From positions 4,676,494-4,740,493 of the forward strand of contig CP124529.1 in the NCBI GenBank assembly GCA_029953615.1: DNA of 64,000 nucleotides, read 5' to 3'. The position numbers and the translations under genes are program-made. This document shows, in pieces, positions 55,758 to 64,000 of the stretch (the first letter of the stretch is position 1; each line of letters starts with the position of its first letter). Origin of the DNA: Pseudomonas putida (GTDB lineage Bacteria > Pseudomonadota > Gammaproteobacteria > Pseudomonadales > Pseudomonadaceae). Below the pieces are notes generated by a model. It searched no databases and was not told where the DNA came from. It saw only the letters and a program-made list of their open reading frames with translations.

Positions 55758-55797
55758 AGAAAATTTGAATATGATGACCGATATGTTCATCTTTTCT
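55758..55797. promoter_or_regulatory. Imperfect dyad between argC and LysR gene
   Basis: AGAAAA..GAATAT, 8 bases, ATATGTTC..TTTTCT form a broken inverted repeat in the 108-base gap. This is the likely site of the LysR protein, with ATs typical of such promoters. Confidence 0.55.
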
Positions 55798-55812
55798 GAA
55801 TGAGTCGGGCCC

Positions 55813-56694
55813 ATGCGCGAAATCAGCCTCGATCGCCTCCGCACCCTGGTAGTCATCTGCGACCTGGGCTCCTTTGCCGAAGCCGCTCGCCAGCTCAACC
55901 TGGCACCGCCCACCATCAGCCTGCACGTGGCCGAGCTGGAAGCGCGCATCGGCGCCCCGTTGCTCACCCGTACCCGTGGCCAGGTGCGGCCCACGGTCAT
56001 CGGCGAAACCCTGCTGGCTCGAGCCCGCCGCCTGCTGGCCGACGCCGATCTGGCGCTGGACGAAGTGCGCCGGCAGGTTGAAGGCCTGACCGGGCGGGTG
56101 CGCCTGGGCGCCTCCACCGGTGCCATTGCCCACCTGCTGCCGCAAGCGCTGGAGCACCTGCGTACGGTGCACCCGGGGATCGATGTGCAGGTACAGGTGC
56201 TGACCTCCCAGGCCTCGTTGACGCGCTTGCGCGAGGGCACGCTGGATATCGGCCTGGTGGCCTTGCCGCAAGTGGCCGGCAAAGGGCTTGCGGTTACCCC
56301 TTGGCGGCGCGACCCGATACTGGCCTACGTGCCGGCCGACTGGCAGCCGCCGGCCAGGGTCACGCCGGCGTGGCTGGCGCAGCGGGCGTTGATCCTCAAC
56401 GACAGCAGCACCCAGCTTTCGCGGGTGACCGGTGAGTGGTTCGCGGCGGCGGGCTTGTACCCCGAGCCGCGAATCGAGTTGAACTACAACGATGCGATCA
56501 AGAGCCTGGTCGGGGCCGGGTATGGGGCGACGTTGCTACCGCAGGAGGGGGAGTCGGCCGAGCTGGACCGGCGCATTGCCCGTCGGCCGCTGCGGCCGGG
56601 GTTGTGGCGGCAATTGGGCATCGCTTGCCGGGAAGGGCAGGTTGAGCGGGCCACGGGGTATGTGTTGCAGGCATTGGGGCGGTTGCGGCAGTAG
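55813..56694 (+). CDS. LysR-family regulator
   Basis: A 293-residue LysR protein. The winged helix is at 5-62 ([42 protein letters not shown]), and the effector domain follows ([36 protein letters not shown]). It is divergent from the short argC and probably controls it, perhaps also itself. Confidence 0.92.
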   Translation: MREISLDRLRTLVVICDLGSFAEAARQLNLAPPTISLHVAELEARIGAPLLTRTRGQVRPTVIGETLLARARRLLADADLALDEVRRQVEGLTGRVRLGASTGAIAHLLPQALEHLRTVHPGIDVQVQVLTSQASLTRLREGTLDIGLVALPQVAGKGLAVTPWRRDPILAYVPADWQPPARVTPAWLAQRALILNDSSTQLSRVTGEWFAAAGLYPEPRIELNYNDAIKSLVGAGYGATLLPQEGESAELDRRIARRPLRPGLWRQLGIACREGQVERATGYVLQALGRLRQ

Positions 56695-56712
56695 GGGCTG
56701 CACAGCAGCCCC
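56695..56712. terminator. Hairpin after the LysR gene
   Basis: GGGCTGC..GCAGCCCC stem directly after the stop codon, without a T-run. A nearly identical hairpin occurs at 58893-58909, so it may be a repeated small element. Confidence 0.35.
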
Positions 56713-56736
56713 CATGGGGTTACCTCCGCGGGTTGT

Positions 56737-56970
56737 CTGTTCGATCAGCTGGCGCTTGTGTTCAGCGCCCACATCTTCATCGGTCACGCGAAGATGGACA
56801 TAGGGCATGTCGCCACCGCCACGCTGGTGCGCCATGGCGGCGGGCTGATGCAGGCCTACCGCTTTACTGTGCAGGACGCACTGGCCAGTGGCGAACTGGT
56901 AGAAGTGCTCGCCGAGTTTGGCGGCACCGCGCGGCGGATTTCCTGTTGGCCGAGGGGGCATGGTCCCCGG
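56737..56970 (+). pseudogene. Remnant of a LysR-type regulator
   Basis: One frame reads LFDQLALVFSAHIFIGHAK.. then GGGLMQAYRFTVQDALASGELVEVLAEF, the typical C-terminal end of a LysR effector domain (..DDLASGRLVEVL.DF). No DNA-binding half is present and there is no start. The fragment, about 78 codons, occupies most of the 375-base gap between the LysR gene and the small exported protein gene. Confidence 0.6.
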
Positions 56971-57069
56971 GCTGAGCCGAGGCGCCGGAAGGTATGGCCG
57001 ACTATGCTGTTTGCTGCGTCGAGCCAATGTCATCTCGATGACCCTTCAGGTTTTCCAGGAGAACGTTCC

Positions 57070-57342
57070 ATGAAATCCACGAAATGCATACCGTTGCTGG
57101 TGATTGCCTCGGTCCTCAGTTTTGCCGCACACGCAGACCCGGCGAGCAACTGTGCGGCGAAGATCAAGGAACTTGAGGATTTCGACAAGGCCAGTGGCCA
57201 GGCAATGCATGGCGGCATGGCCCATGACTTCAAAGTCCACCTGCAAAATGCCAAGGATGCTCAGAGCAAGGGCGATATGACTCAGTGCCAGGCCTCGGCA
57301 GACCTGGCCAAGACCATCTACAACAAGGCACGTAGCAGGTAA
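57070..57342 (+). CDS. Small exported protein
   Basis: A 90-residue protein with a signal peptide (MKSTKCIPLLVIASVLSFAAHA) and a helical mature part of about 68 residues with one cysteine (NCAAKIKELEDFDKASGQ) and another in TQCQASADLAKTI. They could form a disulfide in the periplasm. AGGAGAA lies before the ATG. Function unknown. Confidence 0.7.
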   Translation: MKSTKCIPLLVIASVLSFAAHADPASNCAAKIKELEDFDKASGQAMHGGMAHDFKVHLQNAKDAQSKGDMTQCQASADLAKTIYNKARSR

Positions 57343-57349
57343 GCCCTTC

Positions 57350-57453
57350 CGGGCCTCTTCGCGGGCTCGCCCGCTCCCACAGGTACTGCGCAGGCCTTGA
57401 GCCTGTTGGAAACCCTGTGGGAGCGGGCAAGCCCGCGAAGAGGCCGGTGCAGG
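57350..57453. repeat. REP pair (GCGGGC family)
   Basis: Two inverted REP units between convergent ends of the small exported protein and the SH3-domain gene. Confidence 0.85.
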
Positions 57454-57462
57454 AAAGCCCAG

Positions 57463-58113
57463 TCAGAACCAGCGATCGTTCTTCCTGCGCCCACGGGTCA
57501 GTGCCGGCAGGATCAGCCCCGCCAGCAAGCCCGCGCCGGCAATGCTGCCGCCATACACCATATAGCGCATCATCACCTGCTTGTTCTCATCCCCCAGGCG
57601 TGCCTGGGTATCGCGCAGCTGCGACTGGCTCTGGTCGAGCTGTTCATTCAGCGCCTTGTTGCGCGCTTCCAGTTCGTCGATCAGTTTCTTGCGTGAATCG
57701 AGGGTTTCCTGCATGCCCTGCACACGGTTCTTCCAGCTTTCGTCGATATTCTTCAACTGCCCGGTCAGCTCCGCGACCTGGGCATCAAGCTGCGGCAGGC
57801 GCTCGTTCTGGCCTGGCACCGACTGCAGGTCGCTGCTCAGAATCCACACCACATCGCCGTTCTGCCCACGCACCTGGCTGTAGTTGCCCTGGCTGCCGAT
57901 CAGCGTCAGTTTCTGCCCGGACTTGAGCGTACCGACGATGCGGTGGCCATCGGTCGGGCCGCTGCGCACATAAGTGCTCAGGCTGTCGCTGACCCAGCGT
58001 GCATCGCTGGCAGGCTCTTCGGCGTGCACCGGTGCGGCAAGGGCTACCAGGGCGGCGATCAGGCCGCCGCGCAGGACAGTGAGGGCGGAAACAGTTGGGC
58101 GGGAATCGGGCAT
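57463..58113 (-). CDS. SH3-domain, coiled-coil envelope protein (YgiM-like)
   Basis: A 216-residue protein. Signal peptide to about 31 (LRGGLIAALVALAAPVHA); bacterial SH3 domain at about 40-95 (RWVSDSLSTYVRSGP.., GTLKSGQKLTLIGSQGNYSQV); long coiled coil 105-180 (ERLPQLDAQVAELTGQL..); and a membrane helix near the C-terminus (YGGSIAGAGLLAGLILPAL) followed by RGRRKNDRWF. This is the architecture of the TIGR04211 SH3-and-anchor family. It probably links the inner membrane to cell-wall components. Confidence 0.9.
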   Translation of the reverse strand: MPDSRPTVSALTVLRGGLIAALVALAAPVHAEEPASDARWVSDSLSTYVRSGPTDGHRIVGTLKSGQKLTLIGSQGNYSQVRGQNGDVVWILSSDLQSVPGQNERLPQLDAQVAELTGQLKNIDESWKNRVQGMQETLDSRKKLIDELEARNKALNEQLDQSQSQLRDTQARLGDENKQVMMRYMVYGGSIAGAGLLAGLILPALTRGRRKNDRWF

Positions 58114-58317
58114 GTTGGGTCTTCGCTGAAACAGGACAAAAGTAGGCCCGGTGACTGGGCCGATGAACCGGTCGGTGAGTTGACCGTCAGCGAAAGACCC
58201 TTTTTTTGTCAGCAGGTTCACTACCTGATATCGGAAATGTCTGCAGGATGTTGCACGGCAGCAAACGGCAACGCCGGGCTAGACTCAAAGGCTCACACAC
58301 TTTCATGGAGCAAGACC

Positions 58318-58797
58318 ATGACTGCCAAGAACACCATTTGCCTCTGGTACGACAACGATGCCGAGGAAGCCGCGAATTTCTATGCCAGGGTTTTCCCTGA
58401 CAGCAGAGTGATTGCCGTGCACCTGGCGCCTGCCGACTACCCTTCCGGCAAGCAGGGGGACGTGATTACCGTGGAGTTCAGCGTGATGGGGATTCCCTGC
58501 GTGGGGCTCAATGGCGGCAAGGCCTTCACACACTGCGAGGCTTTTTCGTTCCAGGTCAGTACCGAGGACCAGGCCGAGACCGACCGGCTGTGGGATGCCA
58601 TTGTCGGCAATGGTGGCGAGGCCAGCGTCTGCGGGTGGTGCAAAGATAAGTGGGGGATTTCGTGGCAGATCACACCGCGCATTCTCATCGAAGCCATTGG
58701 CAACCCCGACCGGGCGGCGGCCAAGCGGGCGTTCGAGGCCATGATGCAGATGGGCAAGATCGATGTGGCGCAGATCGAAGCGGCATTGAAGGGCTGA
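58318..58797 (+). CDS. VOC/PhnB-like protein
   Basis: A 159-residue VOC protein of the PhnB or '3-demethylubiquinone-9 3-methyltransferase' group: LWYDNDAEEAANFYARVFPDS, FSVMGIPCVGLNGG, WGISWQITPRIL. Despite that common name these proteins are not methyltransferases by sequence. ATG 58318 follows GGAGCAAGACC. It is divergent from the SH3 gene. Substrate unknown. Confidence 0.88.
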   Translation: MTAKNTICLWYDNDAEEAANFYARVFPDSRVIAVHLAPADYPSGKQGDVITVEFSVMGIPCVGLNGGKAFTHCEAFSFQVSTEDQAETDRLWDAIVGNGGEASVCGWCKDKWGISWQITPRILIEAIGNPDRAAAKRAFEAMMQMGKIDVAQIEAALKG

Positions 58798-58806
58798 CCG
58801 CGCCGC

Positions 58807-58915
58807 CTGTTTCGCGGGTGAACCCATTCCCACAGGTACTGCGCCTGGCTTGGGGGCAATGCGGTCGGGGTGGGAGCTGGCTTGCCGGCGATGGGCTGCG
58901 CAGCAGCCCCCGGCT
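58807..58915. repeat. Degenerate REP pair
   Basis: Two weak REP-like units (TTTCGCGGGTGAACCCATTCCCACAGG at the left, with a mutated stem) and a GGGCTGCGCAGCAGCCC hairpin, between convergent VOC and BCCT genes. It looks like a decayed copy of the pairs above. Confidence 0.55.
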
Positions 58916-58931
58916 CCCCTGGCGTGCCCGA

Positions 58932-60680
58932 TCAGTTGCCGGTCACTTCGGTCCCTGCCGACGTCGCCTTGACCGAAGTTTTCTTCTCCTGCACCACGAT
59001 GTAGAACTCTTCGCCATGCTTCACCGCACCATACAGCACGGCCTTCTCGATCAGTTCGTTGCCGCGCAGGTGGCGCAGCATCATCGGGTCCTTGCGCAGG
59101 TCGCGATACAACGCCAGGCACAGCAGCACCATCACCACCACGAACGGCAGGGCCACGACGATGGTCAGGTTCTGCAGGCCGGTAAGCGCCTTGCCAGGGT
59201 CGCGCGGGTCGCCGATTGCCAGCATGATCGCCGCCACCGTACCGGTCAGCGCGCCCCAGAAGATCACCGTGCGCCGTGATGGCGTGGTGGTGCCATGTTC
59301 CGACAACGTGCCCATCACCAGCGAGGCCGCATCGGCACCGGAGACGAAGAATATACCCACCAGAACCATCACCAGCACTGATGTCGCCGAGGCCAGCGGG
59401 TAGCTGTCCAGCAACTGGTACAGCGCGTGGTTGCTGTTGACCGCACCGTTGGCCAGCTGGAGGGCGCCATCGCGCAGGGCGTCGATACTCGCGCCGCCAA
59501 AGATGGTGAACCACACCAGGCTGACCAGGCTCGGTACCAGCAGCACTCCGGTAACGAACTGGCGGATGGTGCGGCCGCGGCTGATGCGGGCGATGAACAT
59601 GCCCACGAACGGCGTCCAGGAAATCCACCAGGCCCAGTAGAATACGGTCCAGCCGGCCAGCCAGCTGTTCATCTGCTCACCGCCGCTGGCGTTGGTGCGT
59701 GCCATCATTTCCGGCAGCATCTTGACGTAGATGCCGATCGAGGTGGGCAGCAGGTTGAGCATCAGCAGTGTCGGGCCGACCATGAACACGAACACCGCCA
59801 GCACCAGTGCCAGCACCATGTTGGTGTTGGACAGCCACTGGATACCCTTGCCGACGCCGGACACCGCCGAGGTGACGAAGGCAATGGTCAGCAGGGTAAT
59901 GATCGAGATGTAGAACAGCTTGCCGGGGCTCTCGATCCAGCCGTTGTATTCCAGGCCACCGGCGATCTGCAGCGCGCCCAGGCCCAGCGAGGCCGCCGAG
60001 CCGAACAGCGTGGCGAAGATTGCCATCATGTCGATCAGGCGGCCGAGCGGGCCGTTGGCATGCTTGCCGATCAACGGCCGGAAGGCGGCGGAAATCAGCT
60101 GCGAGCGGCCGCGGCGGAAGGTGCCATAGGCAATCACCAGGCCGACGATGGCGTACATGGCCCAAGGGTGCAGGGTCCAGTGGAACAGCGTGGTGGCCAT
60201 GGCCACCTGCATCGCTTCACTGGACTGCCCGGTGGCCGTCCCTGGCGGTGGCGACACATAGTGCGACAGCGGTTCGGCAACACCGAAGAACATCAGGCCA
60301 ATGCCCATGCCGGCACTGAACATCATCGCCACCCAGGACACCGTGCGAAATTCTGGCTGTTCGCCATCACGGCCCAGCGGGACCCGGCCGTAACGGCTGG
60401 CGGCCAGCCATAGCACGAACACCACGAACAGCGTGGAGGTGAGCACGAAGAACCAGCCGAAGTTGAGAATGACCCAGGATTGCGCGCTGGAGGCGCTGCT
60501 GGCGAGGCTTGCCTGGTTGAGGAAGCCCCAGAGGACGAAAGCGATTGCCAGAAGGCTGGTGAAACCAAAGACGATCCAGTCCAGCTTGCCCTCGAAATGC
60601 CGATCCTGGCGTGCTTCTGCGGTTTTCGAGGGGTCCGTCACGCCAAGGTCAAGCGTTTCGGTGATGTGTTCCTTTGCCAT
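58932..60680 (-). CDS. BCCT-family betaine/choline/carnitine transporter
   Basis: A 582-residue transporter with about twelve helices and the family signature WISWTPFVGMFIARISRGRTIR. GMGIGLMFFGVAEPLSHY and WTLHPWAMYAIVG are typical. The cytoplasmic C-terminus (about 50 residues) is shorter than in osmotically regulated BetT. It imports a quaternary ammonium compound. It is a single gene with no glycine-betaine enzyme beside it. Confidence 0.93.
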   Translation of the reverse strand: MAKEHITETLDLGVTDPSKTAEARQDRHFEGKLDWIVFGFTSLLAIAFVLWGFLNQASLASSASSAQSWVILNFGWFFVLTSTLFVVFVLWLAASRYGRVPLGRDGEQPEFRTVSWVAMMFSAGMGIGLMFFGVAEPLSHYVSPPPGTATGQSSEAMQVAMATTLFHWTLHPWAMYAIVGLVIAYGTFRRGRSQLISAAFRPLIGKHANGPLGRLIDMMAIFATLFGSAASLGLGALQIAGGLEYNGWIESPGKLFYISIITLLTIAFVTSAVSGVGKGIQWLSNTNMVLALVLAVFVFMVGPTLLMLNLLPTSIGIYVKMLPEMMARTNASGGEQMNSWLAGWTVFYWAWWISWTPFVGMFIARISRGRTIRQFVTGVLLVPSLVSLVWFTIFGGASIDALRDGALQLANGAVNSNHALYQLLDSYPLASATSVLVMVLVGIFFVSGADAASLVMGTLSEHGTTTPSRRTVIFWGALTGTVAAIMLAIGDPRDPGKALTGLQNLTIVVALPFVVVMVLLCLALYRDLRKDPMMLRHLRGNELIEKAVLYGAVKHGEEFYIVVQEKKTSVKATSAGTEVTGN

Positions 60681-60997
60681 GAATGATGAGGCCCCTTTCT
60701 GGCTTACCCGCAGGTGCAGGCTTGTAGTTTTGTGTGGGCTACCGAGTTCGGTGACTGCCTCGGCGGAAGTATTGCCGGCGCGATTATCCTGCGCAGCAAA
60801 CGACCGCTCCTGTCCCGATAGCGCCCCGGGGCGTCCATTACGCGACCTGGCAAATACTTTTAGTTCTGGGGGCGATGGCCCTTTCTGCCTCGCGTTCTGG
60901 TACCCTGATGGGCATTACCCGGGCCTGCACATCCGAGCACCGTAGAAGCGCTGCTGCTTGTGGGCCTGGCCGTATCAGGAAACGGAGATTCGTGAAA
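60681..60997. other. Gene-free stretch with no recognised element
   Basis: The 317 bases between the divergent BCCT and small-protein genes hold no credible gene, REP or strong dyad. The left part is presumably the BCCT promoter region. Confidence 0.5.
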
Positions 60998-61315
60998 ATG
61001 GCCACTGACCGTGTGAGCCTGATCCATTTCGATAAATTGAGCATGAGCCCTGCCGCTGCCGATCGGTTCCAGAAAGCCCTCGACGCGCTGGAAGCGCTCA
61101 AGCTGCAGGACCGTTACGTGTATCTCATCGCTCCTTATCTGGGTGATGTCGCTGACGCCTCCGACCGCGAGCAACTGGCTACCGCCCTGGAGCAGGGCCT
61201 GCGTGTGGTCGAAGAACTGCTGGCTGCCAGGTCGGTCAGCAAGGTCAAGGCCGAGGAAGTACGCCAGGTATTCCACACCGCCGCCGAGCGTGCGCGGGCA
61301 GAATTGCCCGGCTGA
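60998..61315 (+). CDS. Conserved hypothetical protein, 105 aa
   Basis: A soluble, mostly helical protein (FDKLSMSPAAADRFQKALDAL.., LATALEQGLRVVEELLAARSVSKVKAEEVRQVF) with no known motif. The start could be ATG 60998 or GTG 60992, two codons upstream, which sits nearer to GGAG. It is followed after eight bases by a DUF1289 gene, so the two form an operon. Confidence 0.65.
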   Translation: MATDRVSLIHFDKLSMSPAAADRFQKALDALEALKLQDRYVYLIAPYLGDVADASDREQLATALEQGLRVVEELLAARSVSKVKAEEVRQVFHTAAERARAELPG

Positions 61316-61323
61316 TTGGCGGC

Positions 61324-61524
61324 ATGGCCAAAGACATCGACAGCCCGTGCGTCTCGCTGTGCCAACTCAATGGCGAGTTGTGCCTGAGCTGCGGCCGCAC
61401 CCGTGACGAAATCCGCAAATGGCGGGGCATGAAGCGCCCCGAGAGGATGGCCACCGTGCAGCGGGCGGCAACGCGAATGAAGGCTATCGCCAAGAAGGCG
61501 GCCAAGCGGCAGAATGCGGGCTGA
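61324..61524 (+). CDS. DUF1289 protein
   Basis: A 66-residue protein with four conserved cysteines C9, C13, C20 and C23 (PCVSLCQLNGELCLSCGRT) and R-rich tail, the DUF1289 pattern. It probably binds zinc or an iron-sulfur cluster. It is co-transcribed with the preceding small gene. Confidence 0.85.
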   Translation: MAKDIDSPCVSLCQLNGELCLSCGRTRDEIRKWRGMKRPERMATVQRAATRMKAIAKKAAKRQNAG

Positions 61525-61573
61525 ACCTGCGTGCCTCGCGCGCGGCCCTTTCTGATTGCCTGAAGAGTTTGAA

Positions 61574-62215
61574 ATGGATTCTCACTCGCTGTTTGCGTTT
61601 ACCCTGGTCGCCGCCATCGCGATCGCCAGCCCTGGCCCTGCCACGCTGATGGCTATCAACAACAGCCTTGCCCATGGCCAGCGCAGCGCGATCTGGTCAT
61701 CGCTTGGCAATGGCTCCGGGCTGTTCTGCCTGTCGGCTGCCGCCATGCTGGGGCTGGGTGCGCTGCTGGCCAGTTCCGAAGTCCTGTTCAATGCCGTGAA
61801 GATCCTGGGGGCGGGCTACCTGTTCTACCTGGGGGCGCGGCAACTGCTGAAAAAGAGCCCGATGCTGGCACAAGGCGCTGCAGAGGGTATGGCCAAGGTC
61901 CGGCCCTCGCCGTTGAAGCTGTACAAGTCGGCCTTCCTCACGGCGGTGACCAACCCCAAGGCGACCATGTTCTTTACTGCGCTGTTCCCGCAGTTCATTG
62001 ACCAGGGGGCGGCGTTGCTGCCGCAATTCCTGATCCTGACCGGAATTTTCGTCGCGTTGTCGCTGGTTTCGCTGAGCCTGTATGCCGCGCTGGCTGCGCG
62101 GGCCAAGGGTGTGCTGACCCGGCCGTCGCTGTCGCGCTGGGTGAGCCGGGTGGTGGGTACGACCTTTATCGGTTTTGGCGCGGCGATCCTGGCGATGCGC
62201 CGGCAGGGGGCCTGA
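61574..62215 (+). CDS. LysE/RhtB-family exporter
   Basis: A 213-residue six-helix protein with ASPGPATLMAINNSLAHGQR near the start and FLTAVTNPKATMFFTALFPQF in the middle. ATG 61574 lies behind GAAGAG. It is the third LysE-type exporter in the window, the others at 33603 and 34461, and is not obviously paired with a regulator. Substrate unknown. Confidence 0.9.
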   Translation: MDSHSLFAFTLVAAIAIASPGPATLMAINNSLAHGQRSAIWSSLGNGSGLFCLSAAAMLGLGALLASSEVLFNAVKILGAGYLFYLGARQLLKKSPMLAQGAAEGMAKVRPSPLKLYKSAFLTAVTNPKATMFFTALFPQFIDQGAALLPQFLILTGIFVALSLVSLSLYAALAARAKGVLTRPSLSRWVSRVVGTTFIGFGAAILAMRRQGA

Positions 62216-62373
62216 AAAACCAGGGCATCTGGCCGATGAAAGGCCAACCTGATGCCCCCACATGGTCCAGACTGTCTACAGCACGCACAGTTGGATGCTG
62301 CAGTCGACCACAGGATGTGGCAGCCTTCGGCCACCGCCGGGTCTGCGGATGTTATCTGGGCCGAGGGTTGACG

Positions 62374-63165
62374 ATGATCGAGCGCTGCTTTCGCCACGCC
62401 TTGCTGCTGTTGCCGTGCCTGTTGCTGCTTCCGCTGGCGGCGGTAGCGCACGAGGACTGCCGGCGGCTGACTGCTACCGGCAACTCGGAATATCCCCCCT
62501 ACCTGTGGCGCGACCCGCAAAACCCCGGGCAGCTGATCGGTGCCAATGCCGACCTGCTCAAGTACCTGGGCAGCCAACTGGGGCTGGAAATCGAGGTGGT
62601 CTACGGCGGGCCATGGTCGCGCGCCCAGGAAGAAGTACGCACGGGCCGGATCGACCTGATGGCCGGGTATTTCCTGACCAAGGCCCGTCAGCAGCAGATG
62701 GACTTCATTGCACCGGCATTCCTGCATACCCCAAGTGTTGTCTGGGTGCGCCAGGACAATACCTTTGCCTACCGGGAATGGGCCGATCTGAAGGGCCGCA
62801 AAGGCGGCACGCTGGTGAACAACAGCCACGGCCAGCAGTTCGACGACTACGCCAGGGCCAACCTCCTCCTCGAAGCAGTACCCGGTGCCAGGCAGGCGTT
62901 CGAGAAGTTGATGCTCAAGCGCAGCGACTACGTGGTGTACGAGCAGTATCCCGGCTTGGCGCTGGCGCGCACCTTGGGAATTGCCGACACTTTGCAGGTA
63001 CTGGAACCACCGATATCCAGCGACGGGCTGTACCTGGCGCTGTCGCATGAATCGCCTTGCAACCAGCCGAAGCTGCGTGAGGCGCTGGCTAGGGAGATGG
63101 AAAAGATCGTTGCCGGGGCGTTGCCGGAGCAACTGTTGCAGCAAAACCTGGAGCGTTGGCAATAG
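62374..63165 (+). CDS. Periplasmic solute-binding protein, family 3
   Basis: A 263-residue exported protein. Signal peptide MIERCFRHALLLLPCLLLLP..VA, then the SBP_bac_3 domain (GNSEYPPYLWRDPQ, ADLLKYLGSQLGLEIEVVY, GRIDLMAGYF, LKRSDYVVYEQYPGLALA). It binds an amino acid or similar compound. No permease or ATPase gene is adjacent, so it may serve a receptor or an unlinked transporter. ATG 62374 has GAGGGTTG before it. Confidence 0.87.
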   Translation: MIERCFRHALLLLPCLLLLPLAAVAHEDCRRLTATGNSEYPPYLWRDPQNPGQLIGANADLLKYLGSQLGLEIEVVYGGPWSRAQEEVRTGRIDLMAGYFLTKARQQQMDFIAPAFLHTPSVVWVRQDNTFAYREWADLKGRKGGTLVNNSHGQQFDDYARANLLLEAVPGARQAFEKLMLKRSDYVVYEQYPGLALARTLGIADTLQVLEPPISSDGLYLALSHESPCNQPKLREALAREMEKIVAGALPEQLLQQNLERWQ

Positions 63166-63182
63166 CAACCAGGGATGCGCTC

Positions 63183-64000
63183 CTACAGGGTCAGTTGCTC
63201 GGCTTCCTTGGCCCGGGTCACGCTGACCGCGTTCTTCGTCGCGAGGATCTCGGCCATGACGCTGACGGCGATCTCGGCCGGTGTCTTGCTCCCGATATAA
63301 ATGCCGATAGGGCCGTGCAGGCGCTGCAACGACGCTTCGCTTTCGCCGAAGTGTTCGATCAGCCGCTCGCGGCGCAGCTGGCTGTTGCGCCGTGAGCCGA
63401 TCGCGCCGATGTAGAACGCCGGGCTGTGCAGGGCTTCGAGCAGGGCCAGATCGTCCAGCTTGGGGTCGTGGCTGACGGCGACGATGGCGCTGCGCAGGTC
63501 CGGGGCGAAGGCGCGGACCACGTCGTCCGGCATGCCGGCCAGGCGGGTGACGCCGGCAACGTTCCAGCCTGCCGTGTACTCGGGGCGTGGGTCGCACAGT
63601 GAAACGCTGAAGCCATTGAACAGTGCCATGGTCGCCAGGTATTCGGCGAGCGCGCCGGCACCGATCAGCAGCAGGCGGTAGCCGGGGCCCAAGGTACTGA
63701 GCATCTGCCGGCCATCGAAGCTGAACAGTTCGGGCGTGGTGGTGGCGGTGAGGCTGGCTTTGCCGCTGCCCAGGTCGAGCCCGCGGCGTACCAGGTTGCC
63801 GTCGTCGAGGCCGGCAAGCAGTTGCTCGAGGTGTGTCAGCGACGGGGAGAATTCCAGCACCAGTTCGAGGGTGCCGCCACAGGGCAGGCCGAAGCGGTGG
63901 GCCTCGTCGGCACTCACGCCATAGCGCACCACCTGGGGCAGGCCGCCGGACATGCCGGGGCCGCCATAGGCGCTGGTGTAGCGGTGGATGAGGTCGTCTT
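63183..64000 (-). CDS. xdhC: XdhC, xanthine dehydrogenase accessory protein (N-terminus outside window)
   Basis: The frame continues past the right edge (DDLIHRYTSAYGGPGMSGG reads in before MSGGLPQVVRYG), so the first part is missing. The visible part has the XdhC N-domain end and the C-terminal Rossmann domain (RLLLIGAGALAEYLATMAL, CDPRPEY, DDVVRAFAPDLRSAIVAVSHDPKLDD, YIGAIGSRRN). XdhC inserts the molybdenum cofactor into xanthine dehydrogenase. The companion xdhAB genes would be expected beyond the right edge. Confidence 0.92.
   Translation of the reverse strand, partial: DDLIHRYTSAYGGPGMSGGLPQVVRYGVSADEAHRFGLPCGGTLELVLEFSPSLTHLEQLLAGLDDGNLVRRGLDLGSGKASLTATTTPELFSFDGRQMLSTLGPGYRLLLIGAGALAEYLATMALFNGFSVSLCDPRPEYTAGWNVAGVTRLAGMPDDVVRAFAPDLRSAIVAVSHDPKLDDLALLEALHSPAFYIGAIGSRRNSQLRRERLIEHFGESEASLQRLHGPIGIYIGSKTPAEIAVSVMAEILATKNAVSVTRAKEAEQLTL

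Noticed and set aside
61825..63597. 590-residue minus-strand frame crossing two plus-strand genes
   Set aside because: It runs through the LysE and solute-binding genes on the opposite strand and lacks any domain.

Overview
The window looks like the chromosome of a Pseudomonas, most likely of the P. putida group. It is GC-rich, and its REP sequences are of the type known from P. putida (hairpins built on GCGGGC..GCCCGCTCCCACAGG and on TGTAGGAGCGGCCTTGTGTCGCGA), sitting at gene ends about every 4 kb. Gene content also fits: NrtR-controlled NAD salvage, Pqi proteins, a CptA-type transferase and many LysR/GntR/AraC regulators beside small operons. I see no rRNA, tRNA, prophage or CRISPR array. 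The species is inferred from these features, not from a database search.

Left part (1-8.5 kb): the end of an MFS transporter, a hypothetical gene, then a tightly overlapping run of six genes: a thermostable-hemolysin-family gene (frameshifted), an ANL adenylate-forming enzyme, a TenA/heme-oxygenase-like protein with a complete diiron ligand pattern, a short-chain dehydrogenase, an exported TPR-like protein, and a two-component pair. It reads like an uncharacterised pathway for activating and oxidising a carboxylic acid, with its own sensor. From 8.5 to 18.6 kb are housekeeping and envelope genes: a VOC protein, a LysR regulator, pqiA-pqiA-pqiB-pqiC, cptA and pssA. At 18.8-22.6 kb lie two adjacent cyclic-di-GMP genes, each broken by a small insertion.

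From 22.6 to 24.7 kb is a mosaic repeat. A palindromic element of roughly 0.7 kb, bordered by hexanucleotide arrays and carrying a heptamer array in its loop, was entered by a 1302-bp IS481-family element. The target duplication appears to be CTGGC. Next come ppnN, a YeiH-type exporter with a divergent LysR regulator, the pncA-pncB/nrtR NAD salvage locus, an NCS1 permease, an Lrp/LysE pair, another LysE-type exporter and a sensor kinase.

From 37 to 46 kb is a catabolic regulon: Nudix, GntR/FCD regulator, carboxymuconolactone-decarboxylase-like protein, flavin reductase, aldehyde dehydrogenase, alpha/beta hydrolase and an AA_synth-family protein (one operon), a luciferase-like monooxygenase with a second flavin reductase (second operon), and a divergent NCS1 permease. 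A shared GGTATACC operator lies upstream of all three units. The logic resembles Rut-type breakdown of N-heterocycles, but the enzymes differ and the substrate is unknown. Then follow a flavoprotein dehydrogenase with a divergent Rrf2 regulator, an AraC-regulated operon (AhpD-like, acyl-CoA-dehydrogenase-like, ABC transporter of the sulfonate/nitrate type), an argC-type reductase with its own LysR regulator, small envelope genes, a BCCT transporter, another LysE exporter, a solute-binding protein and the start of xdhC.

Four genes (2169-2848, 18773-21324, 21422-22589, 51942-53145) are interrupted by apparent insertions of 1-2 bases in otherwise well-preserved reading frames. They are either recent mutations or sequence errors, and any reading of those genes should allow for both.
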